From: Deltaproteobacteria bacterium
GTDB lineage: Bacteria > Lernaellota > Lernaellaia > JACKCT01
Assembly: GCA_020845895.1 (NCBI GenBank)
Contig: JADLEX010000125.1
Location: forward strand, 1 to 49,728
Length of the DNA stretch: 49,728 nucleotides
Direction: 5' to 3'
How positions within the stretch are numbered: the stretch's first letter is position 1; every line of letters begins with the position of its first letter. Positions 9,397 to 17,739 of the stretch are shown here, piece after piece. The position numbers and the translations under genes are program-made. A model generated the notes under the pieces. It saw nothing but the letters and a program-made list of their open reading frames with translations, searched no databases and had not been told where the DNA came from.

Positions 9397-9424
9397 CGAA
9401 CGCGGGCCGCAAAGCCCGCGTTCG
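9397..9424 (-). terminator. Terminator-type hairpin after paralog 2
   Basis: CGAACGCGGGC and GCCCGCGTTCG form a perfect 11-bp stem with a six-base loop, 23 bases beyond the stop of the 9448 gene. The T-run is short. The hairpin core is shared with the one after paralog 1. Confidence 0.65.
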
Positions 9425-9447
9425 AAGTATTTCGGAATTGTGGGACG

Positions 9448-11790
9448 TCAGCAGCCGCAGCAGCCGCCGTCGTCATCGTCGTCGTCATCACCGCCATCGG
9501 ACGCGTCGTCGTCGCCGGACGCGTCGTCGTCGCCGCCCGCGTCGTCGTCCGAATCGTCGTCCGAATCGTCGTCCGAATCGTCGTCGCCTGACGTCACGAT
9601 CGTGAGCGCGTCGTCGAGCGTGCCGAAGAGCGTGTCGGGGTTCACCACACGCACCGCGTAGGTGCCCTCGCCGATCCCGGCGGGGACGGTGGCCGTGAGA
9701 TTCTCGGCGTCGGTGAACGTGACGGCCGTGGCTTCGTTGTCTCCGACGAACACCGCCGCTCCATCGACGAAGTTTTCGCCGACGACGGCGATGTCGCCGC
9801 CGGTCGCGTCGTCGAGTTCGGCCGGCGTCACCGAGGTGACGATCGGCGCATCGGCAGGGATGTCGCTGAGGAATAGTTGGTGCTTCAGGCCGCTCGTGAC
9901 GCCGTCGTTCTCGTTCCACATCAGGATGACCTGATCGTGGGCCATCGAACCACCCATGTCGTACGGCCATTCCATGACATCGAGGTCGCCGTCGTTGTCG
10001 ATATTGGCGGCCTGCGTCGGCTCTTCGATCTGCGCGCCGTCGTAGCCGTAGATCGCGTAATACGGCTGGTTTTTGCCGGCGTTGTCGTCATCCTTGTGCA
10101 GAACGGCGAGCAGGATGCCGCGCCCGCCGGGGTTCATGTAGAGGCGCGGGTGGTGCATGACTTGACCGTCGTCCACGGCCGTCGGGCCCGACACCACGGC
10201 GGTCGAGGCGGTCGTCGAGAAGGTGAACGTGTCACCCACGGCGAAGTCCGTGCCGCCCGCCTCGATCACGAAACTGATCGCGCCCGAATCGGTGAAGTAG
10301 TAAATGCCGGTCTCCGCGTCCTCATACGTATCGTCCTCGGTCTCGACGGACCAAATTTCCGAGCCGGCTGTCGTGTCGTCGGTGCAGGTCACGGTCCAAT
10401 TCGCCGTGGGCGCGATGAGCGAGGTTAACACGTCGGACATCGTGCCGTCGCCGGTGTTGCCGCCGTCCGCGTCGGGCACGACATCGGGCGTCAGCGTGTC
10501 GCCGTTCAGGCCACCCGCCGCCGGATCGAACACCATTGTGTAGGTGTCGGTCAGGCTGTCGCCGATCATGTAAGATTGAAACGCCACGAGCACATTGCCG
10601 TTCGGCAGATTCACGAATGATCGACGTTTCGCCTTGTCGTTCATGAACACATACGTGCGGGCGACGACTGGGTCGAAGGTTCCGGATTCCACTCGTTCGT
10701 AGGAATGGAGTTCGATCGCATTGCCGTCGTTATCTCCCAGATAATCGGGGACGACAGTGTACATGAAATCCAGGTAATCCCCCGTGACCGAAACCTGGAA
10801 ATCACCGCCGCCGTAATCGGCGTAACCGCCCGCCGACGGCGTTTCACTGATGGTCTGGGTTGCGCCGAACGACTTGGAGAAGTCGCCGAAGCGACCGACG
10901 ATCGCCTGATCGGCGCCTTCGTCATACGTGTCGCCGTAACGCCACAACACGCCCAGTTCGCCCGACGGCATGTGGACGAACTGGCCGTGAACGTCGCGGA
11001 ATGCGTCGCCGTCATCCGAGAACGGATCCTTCGTCGCCTGCACGAGAATGGGGCTGGCCGTGACGGAGAACGTGAACTTGTCGCCGTTCACGAACGCATC
11101 ACCCGAAGGCGTGATATAAAAGGCCACCGGATCGGCATCGAGAAACGAGCCGGAGGTGCTTTCCGCGTCGTAGGGGTACCAGTAGTCGGTGTCCGCACGG
11201 CTGTCGAGCTCTCCGGAGACGGAACCCGTGACGCCCCAATCCGTCCCGTCGAATTCCACGTCCCAGTCCTCGGTCGGCGCGGCGAGCATGCCCGGCCAAA
11301 CCTCGTCGATCGATCCGTCGCCGGTGTTGCCGCCGTCCGCCGCGGGCGTCGTCGCCGTCGCGTTTGCGTCGCTGCCGTCCATGGGATGCAGATAAGGATC
11401 GATGATCGCAAGCTGAATCTCGCCGACGCGCTGGTGGTACAGGATGGCGATTTCGGTGCTCGCCCATGTCGGATCGATCGGCGCCATTTCCGCACGACCG
11501 GCGCGACGGCCGACCGTCAAGAACGTCTTGTCGATGAGGATGTTTCCTTCCGAATCGGTCATATAGTAGACGAGCATGTCGTCCGTGCCCCATCCATCTT
11601 CCACGCTGCTGTCGAGCTTCGTCAGGATGTGGATGTTGCCGTTGGCATCTTCCAACACGCGCGTGTGCATGTAGCCGTAGCTGTTGCTCTCGTCATCGGG
11701 GTTGAGCGTGATGACCGCCGCCATCGAGCTGCTGGCCAGCAGGGCCACCAGGACGCACACAAATCCCAGCGCAAAACTCCTCATCCGCAT
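9448..11790 (-). CDS. Secreted repeat protein, C-terminal Asp tail and GGCCGC (paralog 2)
   Basis: A 780-aa exported paralog of the downstream gene with the same order of parts. It has a signal peptide (about residues 1-26, ending SSSMAA), propeller-like repeats and two embedded DGGNTGDGT...GDxFTFS modules. These are followed by an IPT/TIG domain (VVGENFVDGAAVFVGD ... YAVRVVNPDTLF), an Asp-rich tail and the terminal GGCCGC. The ATG at 11790 is chosen because GAGGAGG lies nine bases upstream; an ATG two codons later is also possible. Hydrophobic membrane segments are absent after the signal peptide, so the protein should be released or held by its C-terminal cluster. Function is unknown; the pair presumably arose by tandem duplication. 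Confidence 0.85.
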   Translation of the reverse strand: MRMRSFALGFVCVLVALLASSSMAAVITLNPDDESNSYGYMHTRVLEDANGNIHILTKLDSSVEDGWGTDDMLVYYMTDSEGNILIDKTFLTVGRRAGRAEMAPIDPTWASTEIAILYHQRVGEIQLAIIDPYLHPMDGSDANATATTPAADGGNTGDGSIDEVWPGMLAAPTEDWDVEFDGTDWGVTGSVSGELDSRADTDYWYPYDAESTSGSFLDADPVAFYITPSGDAFVNGDKFTFSVTASPILVQATKDPFSDDGDAFRDVHGQFVHMPSGELGVLWRYGDTYDEGADQAIVGRFGDFSKSFGATQTISETPSAGGYADYGGGDFQVSVTGDYLDFMYTVVPDYLGDNDGNAIELHSYERVESGTFDPVVARTYVFMNDKAKRRSFVNLPNGNVLVAFQSYMIGDSLTDTYTMVFDPAAGGLNGDTLTPDVVPDADGGNTGDGTMSDVLTSLIAPTANWTVTCTDDTTAGSEIWSVETEDDTYEDAETGIYYFTDSGAISFVIEAGGTDFAVGDTFTFSTTASTAVVSGPTAVDDGQVMHHPRLYMNPGGRGILLAVLHKDDDNAGKNQPYYAIYGYDGAQIEEPTQAANIDNDGDLDVMEWPYDMGGSMAHDQVILMWNENDGVTSGLKHQLFLSDIPADAPIVTSVTPAELDDATGGDIAVVGENFVDGAAVFVGDNEATAVTFTDAENLTATVPAGIGEGTYAVRVVNPDTLFGTLDDALTIVTSGDDDSDDDSDDDSDDDAGGDDDASGDDDASDGGDDDDDDDGGCCGC

Positions 11791-11858
11791 CGCGTGATGC
11801 CTCCTCAAAGCAGGTTTTCGAGACCCTCCCAAAATAGCGGGTCTGCTCACTTTTGTTT

Positions 11859-11876
11859 CATGATTCGCGTCATATT
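11859..11876 (-). promoter_or_regulatory. Conserved 18-base upstream element, copy 2
   Basis: CATGATTCGCGTCATATT (plus strand), 69 bases upstream of the paralog 2 start, matches copy 1 at 16 of 18 positions and at nearly the same distance. It may be an operator or part of an alternative promoter shared by the two genes. Confidence 0.5.
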
Positions 11877-11953
11877 ACGTCGTTTGTGGCGGAAAATCGG
11901 CCGATCCAACGCCCCGTTGTCAATCGCCAAGCCGCCTAATAGCATTGCACGGC

Positions 11954-13066
11954 ATGCGTTTTCGGTCGGTTGTAATTGCGCTCACGTTGCTGGCCGCCAC
12001 GGCGTTCGCCGCTCCCGCGCCCGCGTGGGAAGAGGTCGTGGGACTGCGTTTCGAGGAACGTGGCGACACGCGCGGGCTGCTGCTGGCCCTGGACCGTCAA
12101 GCCGCCCACCTCGCCAAGTCGCCGGGCACGGCGGTGCGGATCGGCAACAGCCGCGTCACGCACCGCCAGCTCCTCCACGGCGTGCGCACGCTCCAGCGGC
12201 TCGTGATGGAATACCCGGACCCGACCGCGCTCTCCGATCAGGTGAACGCGCACTTTAGGGTATATCGCACCAGCCACCCGGAGCGCGCGGGCAAGGCGCA
12301 CTTCACTGCCTATTACGACTCGGTGCTCGAGGCGTCGCCCGTTCGCACCGGGGCGTTCCAGTATCCGCTCTACGCGCGGCCCGGCGATCTGGCCGAAAAA
12401 AACGGGCGGTCGTGGCGCAAGGTCGGCGAGGCGCTGGTGCCGTATCACACGCGCCGCGAGATCGAGGAGGGCGGCGCGCTCGCAGGACGCGGGCTCGAGA
12501 TTGCGTGGGTCGCCGACTACGTCGAACTGCACTATCTGCACATCCAGGGTTCGGGCCGGCTGCATTTCCCGGACGGCTCGGTGAAAACGGCGCATTTTTC
12601 CGGCACGAACGGCTATCCGTTCCAGAGCGCGGCGAAACTGATGATCGACGCGGGGCTGACTTCGGGCGGCTATCTCGCGGTCAAGCAGTGGATGCGCGAA
12701 CACCTCGACGTGGCCACACCGTATTTTTGGCGCAATTCGCGCTTCATCTTTTTCCGCCTGTCCGACGAAGAGCCCTCCGGGGCCGCGGGCATCCCCCTCA
12801 CGCCGGGGCGCACCATCGCCACGGACAAATCGATATATCCCTCGGGCGCCATCGCCTTCGTGCGTTACAGCGCTCCGGTCATCGACGACGCGGGCAAGGT
12901 GACCTCGACGGTCATGACCTCGCGGTTCGTCACCGACAACGACACCGGCGTGGCGATCGTCGGCCCGGGCCGCGCCGACCTGTACGTCGGCACCGGGGCC
13001 AAGGCCGAGATGCTCGCCGGCGCGACCAACACCTTCGGCGAGATGTATTATCTGATTCCGAGGTGA
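11954..13066 (+). CDS. mltA: MltA-family lytic murein transglycosylase
   Basis: Cleaves the MurNAc-GlcNAc bond of peptidoglycan to give 1,6-anhydro ends, acting in the periplasm. At 370 aa it carries the MltA domain (FTAYYDSVLEAS, YLHIQGSGRLHFPDG, FSGTNGYPF) followed by the 3D domain (DKSIYPSGAIAFV, GPGRADLYVGTG). Asp342 in RADLYVG corresponds to the catalytic Asp308 of the E. coli enzyme. The N terminus is an ordinary signal peptide (ending near AFAAPA) with no lipobox, unlike the E. coli lipoprotein. An in-frame TTG lies three codons upstream, but the ATG gives the better signal peptide. No ribosome binding site is visible; TAATAG lies 11 bases before the ATG. Confidence 0.92.
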   Translation: MRFRSVVIALTLLAATAFAAPAPAWEEVVGLRFEERGDTRGLLLALDRQAAHLAKSPGTAVRIGNSRVTHRQLLHGVRTLQRLVMEYPDPTALSDQVNAHFRVYRTSHPERAGKAHFTAYYDSVLEASPVRTGAFQYPLYARPGDLAEKNGRSWRKVGEALVPYHTRREIEEGGALAGRGLEIAWVADYVELHYLHIQGSGRLHFPDGSVKTAHFSGTNGYPFQSAAKLMIDAGLTSGGYLAVKQWMREHLDVATPYFWRNSRFIFFRLSDEEPSGAAGIPLTPGRTIATDKSIYPSGAIAFVRYSAPVIDDAGKVTSTVMTSRFVTDNDTGVAIVGPGRADLYVGTGAKAEMLAGATNTFGEMYYLIPR

Positions 13067-13153
13067 GCGGCGTTCGGGGACACGCCCGCCCGCGAACGGT
13101 CGCGGCTCTGTCGCGGCAATGCGGCAACGTCGCAAACGCACGTTTCGATCCGA

Positions 13154-14533
13154 CTACGGCGTCAGATGCTCCGAACGCGTGGCGAAGATCATCAGGTCCA
13201 TCACGTTGGTGTTGGTGGCCGTGGCGGTGGTGAGCTGATCGCCGAGCGCGGCGAAAAACGTCCCGGTGTCGTGCGCGTCCATCGCGGCATCGGCATCGAG
13301 CCCGGCCTCGGTTGCACGCGCGAGCGTCGTCGGCGTGACGATCGCCCCGGCCGCGCCGGTGTTGCCGTCCGCGCCGTCGGTGGCGAGCGAATAAAACACC
13401 TGATGCCCGCCGTCGGGCGCGATGCGCTTCGCGACGAGCAACGCGAGTTCGTGGTTGCGTCCGCCCTTGCCCGCGTCCTCCCCCACGCGGACCTGCGTCT
13501 CGCCGCCGGCGACCAGCGCGGCATAGGGCCCGGCGTCGCGCCGATGCGCGCGCCACAGCGCCACCAGACGATTCGCGGCGGATTCCACGTCGCCCGCGAG
13601 GTCCTCGGGCGCGACGAAGACCGCGTAGCCGCGTTCTCTGAGGCTGTGCGCCGCCGCTGTTCGGGCGAGGGCGTTGTCGGCGATGAGGTGGAAGCGATCG
13701 CGCCAGTCGGCGTCTTCACTCGGCTTGAGCGTCTCGCCGCCGGTCTCGCGCAGCGCCGCGATGGCCGGCTCGGCGAGGTCGGCGTCCACGTGGCGGCGCA
13801 GCGCCACCTCGGCCTCCGCCGTCGACGTGGGGTCGGGCACGGTGGGCCCCGAGCCGATGTCCCATGGGTACGAACGCGGCACGTCGCTGATTGCGAAGGT
13901 CACGACGCGCGCCGGACCGAGCCGTCGGCGCAGCCCACCGCCCTTCACCCGTGACAGATGGCGGCGCACCGTGTTGATCTCGCCGATCGGCGCGCCGCTA
14001 CGCACGAGCGCATCCACGATGCGGGCTTTTTCGCGGGGCGGCAGGCCGGCGATGGAATGCGTGAGCAGGGCCGAAGCGCCGCCGGAGATCAGGACGATTG
14101 CCAGCGTCTTCGGTTTCGCCGCGCCCGCCGCCGCCATGACCAGATGCAGCGACGATCCGCCGCTGTGCTGGCCTGGCACCGGATGCTCGCCGGGCAGGAC
14201 GGTGATGTGCGGGATGTTCACCTTGGCCGCCTCTTCGGGCGAGAGCGGCGCGATCACGCACCCCTCGGCGACGCGATCGCCGAACAGATCCGACGCTTGC
14301 CGCGCCATGGCGACGGCGGCTTTGCCCGCGCCGAGCACGACGAGGCGGTCCCAGGTCGCGGGTTGGATATCGAGCGTCGCCGTGGTGATGCGCCGGCCCT
14401 CGACGCCGATCGCCGCGCGCAGCGCCGTGCCCCCGTGCGCCGCCGCGAGCGCGAGATCGCCCGCCTTGAGCACGTGCGCGTAGAGCGCCGCGTCGGTCGG
14501 ATCGAGCGGCTTGTGCCGGGGGGCGAGTGCCAT
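13154..14533 (-). CDS. Glycerate 2-kinase, MOFRL family
   Basis: ATP-dependent phosphorylation of D-glycerate to 2-phosphoglycerate. At 459 aa it is normal for the GckA/TtuD-type family. The N-terminal DUF4147-like domain includes VVLGAGKAAVAMA, VLPGEHPVPGQHS and LISGGASALL. The C-terminal MOFRL domain has GEDAGKGGRNHELALLVA and SLATDGADGNTGAAGAIV. The start at 14533 is chosen over a longer frame because the preceding 68 codons are low-quality sequence that overlaps the divergent gene. It converges with mltA (87 bases between stops) and diverges from the helicase gene with a 79-base shared upstream region. No neighbour suggests a dedicated serine or glyoxylate pathway. Confidence 0.9.
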   Translation of the reverse strand: MALAPRHKPLDPTDAALYAHVLKAGDLALAAAHGGTALRAAIGVEGRRITTATLDIQPATWDRLVVLGAGKAAVAMARQASDLFGDRVAEGCVIAPLSPEEAAKVNIPHITVLPGEHPVPGQHSGGSSLHLVMAAAGAAKPKTLAIVLISGGASALLTHSIAGLPPREKARIVDALVRSGAPIGEINTVRRHLSRVKGGGLRRRLGPARVVTFAISDVPRSYPWDIGSGPTVPDPTSTAEAEVALRRHVDADLAEPAIAALRETGGETLKPSEDADWRDRFHLIADNALARTAAAHSLRERGYAVFVAPEDLAGDVESAANRLVALWRAHRRDAGPYAALVAGGETQVRVGEDAGKGGRNHELALLVAKRIAPDGGHQVFYSLATDGADGNTGAAGAIVTPTTLARATEAGLDADAAMDAHDTGTFFAALGDQLTTATATNTNVMDLMIFATRSEHLTP

Positions 14534-14612
14534 GCCCACAACTTTGCGCCGGGCGGCCTTCGGAGTAAACTGGCTCCTTTTCTTGGGCGCGAATTGGGGG
14601 ATTTTGCGCGAG

Positions 14613-16949
14613 ATGGGCGAGACGGACGCCATCAGGCTGACCGAGGACGATCGGGCGATCGTGCGCGAGGAGGAAGACCTGCTCGCGTCGGTGCACGCGG
14701 CGCTGCGCCGCGCACGGATGTCCGGGGCGGTCGACACCGCACCGATCCACGGGCGGCTGCGTCATCTTCGCGACGAGGCCGCGCTCGCCTCGGTGAGCGA
14801 CCTTCCCGCGATCTTCGACCAGCTCCATTCGCATCAGGCGCTCGCGTCGCATCGGTTCGGCCAGACGCTGCCCGACGAACGCTCGCCCTACTTCGCCCGC
14901 ATGCGCCTGCGCGAGGGAAACACCGCGCGCGACGTTCTGCTGGGACACGCGTCATTCATCGACCCGCGCGGCGGCGTGACGGTCATCGATTGGCGGCATG
15001 CGCCCGTGTCGCGCATCTTCTACAACTACCGCGAGGGCGACGAATACGAGGAAAAGCTCCCGGGACGCACCGCGTCGGGCGTGGTCGAGGTGCGCCGCGT
15101 GATCACCGTCGAGGACGGCCGGCTCATGCGCATCACCATGCCGGGCGGCTCGCTCGTGCGCGAGGGCGTCCATGCGTGGCGGCGCGAGGGCCCGCGCGAG
15201 CTGCCGCGTCTCGCGGGAGGCCAAGGCAGCGCCGAGCGCGGCCGCACGGTCGGCGGATTCGGCGCGGGGCGACTCGGCACGGGGCAGTCGGGGCGTGCGC
15301 TCGCGCAGGTCGCGGCGCTGCTCGACCGCGAACAGTTCGCGCTGCTCGAGGCCGAGGCCGACGCGTCGCTGCTGGTGCTGGGCGGTGCGGGATGCGGCAA
15401 AACCACCGTCGCGCTGCACCGGCTCGCGGCGCTCGCCTACCGCGACCGCAAGCGATTCGCCGCAAAAAAGATGCTTGTCATTGTGCCCGAGCGCGGACTC
15501 GTGCGTCTGTCGCAAAAGCTCCTCGCGGGCCTCGGCATGTCCGAGGTGCGCGTCACGACCTTCGACGACTGGATTCGCGGGCAGGCCCGGATGCTGTGCC
15601 GCGACCTTCCCCGGCGCATCTGCGAATCGACTCCCGCGCGCGTGATGCGCTTCAAACGCCACGGCGCGGTGCTGTCGGTTCTGGGCGACTTCGTGCTCCG
15701 GCGCGAGACCGAGATCGCCGAGCGCCTGCGCCGCAAGCTGATCGACACGCCGCAGGTGGCGGACGAATTTTCCCGCGCGCGCGGCCCGAACCCGGCCGCG
15801 AAACTGATTCATGTCGAACGGCGATATCGCGAGTCGGGCGAAAACGAGCCCTACGACCCGAAGCGCGAGATCCTCGCCGCCGAGGTCCGCCGCGTGCTCG
15901 CCGCCGAACGCGACCGGCTCGAGGCGCTCGACGCGGACCGCATCGACCTGTTCTCCGACCGCGCGATACTGGAACGCATCGTCGCCGCGTCGAACGGCGA
16001 TCTAACGCCCGGGATGATCGACGAGGTGCTCGCGCACACGCGGTTGCAGGCGATGGATACCGAAAACGTGCGCTACGCGGATATCGACGGCGAGCGCCTG
16101 AAGACGGTGGACGGGCGCTCGCTCGACGACGGCACGCCCGAGGCCAAGGCGGGCACGATCGACGTGGAGGACTACGCGATCCTGCTCGAACTCCTGCGAC
16201 GCAAGACGGGGCGCGTGCAGACCTCGGCGGGGCGGCTGCATAGTTACGCGCACATGGTGGTGGACGAGGCGCAGGATCTCGCGCCCGTGGAGCTGCGCGC
16301 GCTGGGCGAGGCGTTGCGCGAAGGGGCGTCGGTGACCATTGCGGGCGACGCGGCGCAGCAGATCGACGTGTCGTCGTGCTTCGAGTCGTGGGAGCGCGTG
16401 CTGCGGCTGCTCGGCGTCGAGTCCGACGCGACCGCGCATCACTTGACCACGTCCTACCGCTCGGCGCGACCGATCGCGCTTTACGCGCACGGCATCCTCG
16501 GTCGCCTCGCGCCGCCCGAGCCGCCGCGGACCGTGCGCGACGGCGCGCCGGTGCAGCGCAGCGATTTCCCCAACGAGGGGCACACGACGGTGTTTCTGGC
16601 CGAGGCGCTGGCCGACCTGATGGACCGGGAGGGCTCGGCGAGCGTGGCGGTGATCGCGCGGCGGCCGTCCACCGCGGCGCGCATCGCCGACGCGCTGCGT
16701 TCCGTGCCGAAACTGCGGCACGTTGTCGCGGGCGAATTCCCCTTCACGCCCGGCATCGACGTGACCGACGTGCATCAGGTGAAGGGGCTGGAGTGGGATT
16801 ACGTCGTCATCCCCGATGCGAACGCCAACGACTACCCCGACACGCCCGAGGCGCGCCGCCTGTTGCACGTCGCGACCACCCGCGCCATTCACCAGCTCTG
16901 GCTGATCTCGGTCGGCAAGCCGTCGCCGGTGCTGCCGTCGGAAGTGTAG
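14613..16949 (+). CDS. HelD-like superfamily 1 helicase / ATPase
   Basis: A 778-aa UvrD/Rep-superfamily ATPase closest in layout to HelD, which removes stalled RNA polymerase from DNA. The N-terminal region has the HelD-type stretch YFARMRLREGNTARDVLLG followed by IDWRHAPVSRIFYNY. Walker A is GGAGCGKTT at 257-265 and Walker B is VVDEAQDL. Later helicase motifs are TTSYRSARPI, HQVKGLEWDYV and ATTRAIHQLWL at the C terminus. The start at 14613 is chosen because the longer frame adds 34 non-conserved residues overlapping the divergent kinase gene; GCGCGAG directly before the ATG is a weak ribosome binding site. An ATP-dependent DNA helicase role cannot be excluded. Confidence 0.85.
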   Translation: MGETDAIRLTEDDRAIVREEEDLLASVHAALRRARMSGAVDTAPIHGRLRHLRDEAALASVSDLPAIFDQLHSHQALASHRFGQTLPDERSPYFARMRLREGNTARDVLLGHASFIDPRGGVTVIDWRHAPVSRIFYNYREGDEYEEKLPGRTASGVVEVRRVITVEDGRLMRITMPGGSLVREGVHAWRREGPRELPRLAGGQGSAERGRTVGGFGAGRLGTGQSGRALAQVAALLDREQFALLEAEADASLLVLGGAGCGKTTVALHRLAALAYRDRKRFAAKKMLVIVPERGLVRLSQKLLAGLGMSEVRVTTFDDWIRGQARMLCRDLPRRICESTPARVMRFKRHGAVLSVLGDFVLRRETEIAERLRRKLIDTPQVADEFSRARGPNPAAKLIHVERRYRESGENEPYDPKREILAAEVRRVLAAERDRLEALDADRIDLFSDRAILERIVAASNGDLTPGMIDEVLAHTRLQAMDTENVRYADIDGERLKTVDGRSLDDGTPEAKAGTIDVEDYAILLELLRRKTGRVQTSAGRLHSYAHMVVDEAQDLAPVELRALGEALREGASVTIAGDAAQQIDVSSCFESWERVLRLLGVESDATAHHLTTSYRSARPIALYAHGILGRLAPPEPPRTVRDGAPVQRSDFPNEGHTTVFLAEALADLMDREGSASVAVIARRPSTAARIADALRSVPKLRHVVAGEFPFTPGIDVTDVHQVKGLEWDYVVIPDANANDYPDTPEARRLLHVATTRAIHQLWLISVGKPSPVLPSEV

Positions 16950-16966
16950 ATCGCGCCCGCAGCGAC

Positions 16967-17677
16967 CTACCACGTCCCCGCGATCGCGACGCCGTTCGGC
17001 GTGACCAGCACGTTCCACGTCGGTGTGGGCGATACCGACGTGGCATTTGTCCCGCGCGAATATGCGTCCCAGGCGCGGATGGCGGCCCGGGGCTGCGTGA
17101 AGATCATGATCTCCGAGATCGTGAACGATCCGACGCCCTGAGCGATGGCATCGGTCGTTTGCCCGCGCGCGAGCAGGATTCCGCCCGACGCGACCGACAG
17201 CAGCGCGCACCCCACGTGATTCTTCCAGTCGATGCCCTTGCGTTCGCCGACGGCGGCGCGGCGCAGAAGGTCCTCGGCGCGCGCGAGTTTTTGCCGCCGC
17301 TCGTCGGGAGTCGATTCGGGCCAGGCGCGCATGCGATCGGCGGCGACGTGGCTGACGAACGGCCCCGTGATGCCCAGATGCACCACGCCGATCCCCGCCA
17401 TGGCTCCGCTCACGCCGCGGGCCCAGCGCTCGTCCTCGATGGGCGCGCCGATCGCCGCGACGCCGTTGCCGACGAGCATGAGCGAGTTGAAGAGCAGCCA
17501 GCTCCGCCACCAGAGCTGGGCGCGGGGCTCGGCGTTGTCGAACCGCGACTGGATCCATTCGAGGTTTTGGGTGACGTCAGCATCGGTGGGTGATTCGGTA
17601 GCGGTCGCGCTACGAGCGAATAGCGGCGCGATCGCAAGCACGATCAGCAGCGTGCAGAGGATTCGGGAACATCGCAC
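16967..17677 (-). CDS. Exported or membrane protein of unknown function
   Basis: A 236-residue protein starting at GTG 17677, with an N-terminal signal-like segment (RILCTLLIVLAIAPLFARSATA). It then has a predicted helical region and hydrophobic stretches (WLLFNSLMLVGNGVAAIGAP, CALLSVASGGILLARG). I recognise no family. It begins 62 bases after the patatin-like phospholipase gene on the same strand and probably shares its transcript, so a membrane-lipid role is possible but unproven. The frame continues open upstream through the neighbour, but that part is Arg/Gly/His-rich shadow sequence. The start codon is uncertain because no ribosome binding site is evident. Confidence 0.6.
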   Translation of the reverse strand: MRCSRILCTLLIVLAIAPLFARSATATESPTDADVTQNLEWIQSRFDNAEPRAQLWWRSWLLFNSLMLVGNGVAAIGAPIEDERWARGVSGAMAGIGVVHLGITGPFVSHVAADRMRAWPESTPDERRQKLARAEDLLRRAAVGERKGIDWKNHVGCALLSVASGGILLARGQTTDAIAQGVGSFTISEIMIFTQPRAAIRAWDAYSRGTNATSVSPTPTWNVLVTPNGVAIAGTW

Positions 17678-17739
17678 GGGTCGCGGCACGGCGCCGGGTG
17701 TGCCACGAACAGGCCGCGAACGCAAACCGGGCGGCCCGC

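Noticed and set aside
6944-11790. Paralog pair as a prophage remnant because of the phage-like modules
   Set aside because: No capsid, terminase, integrase or tail genes are nearby, both proteins have signal peptides, and each is a complete gene.
13090-13105. Hairpin CCGCGA/TCGCGG between convergent mltA and glycerate kinase genes
   Set aside because: A six-bp stem without a T-run on either strand; common by chance in GC-rich DNA, so not called as a terminator.
13958-16243. Long plus-strand open frame spanning the kinase gene and the helicase gene
   Set aside because: It is an Arg/Ala/Gly-rich shadow; the kinase (minus) and helicase (other plus frame) carry full motif sets.
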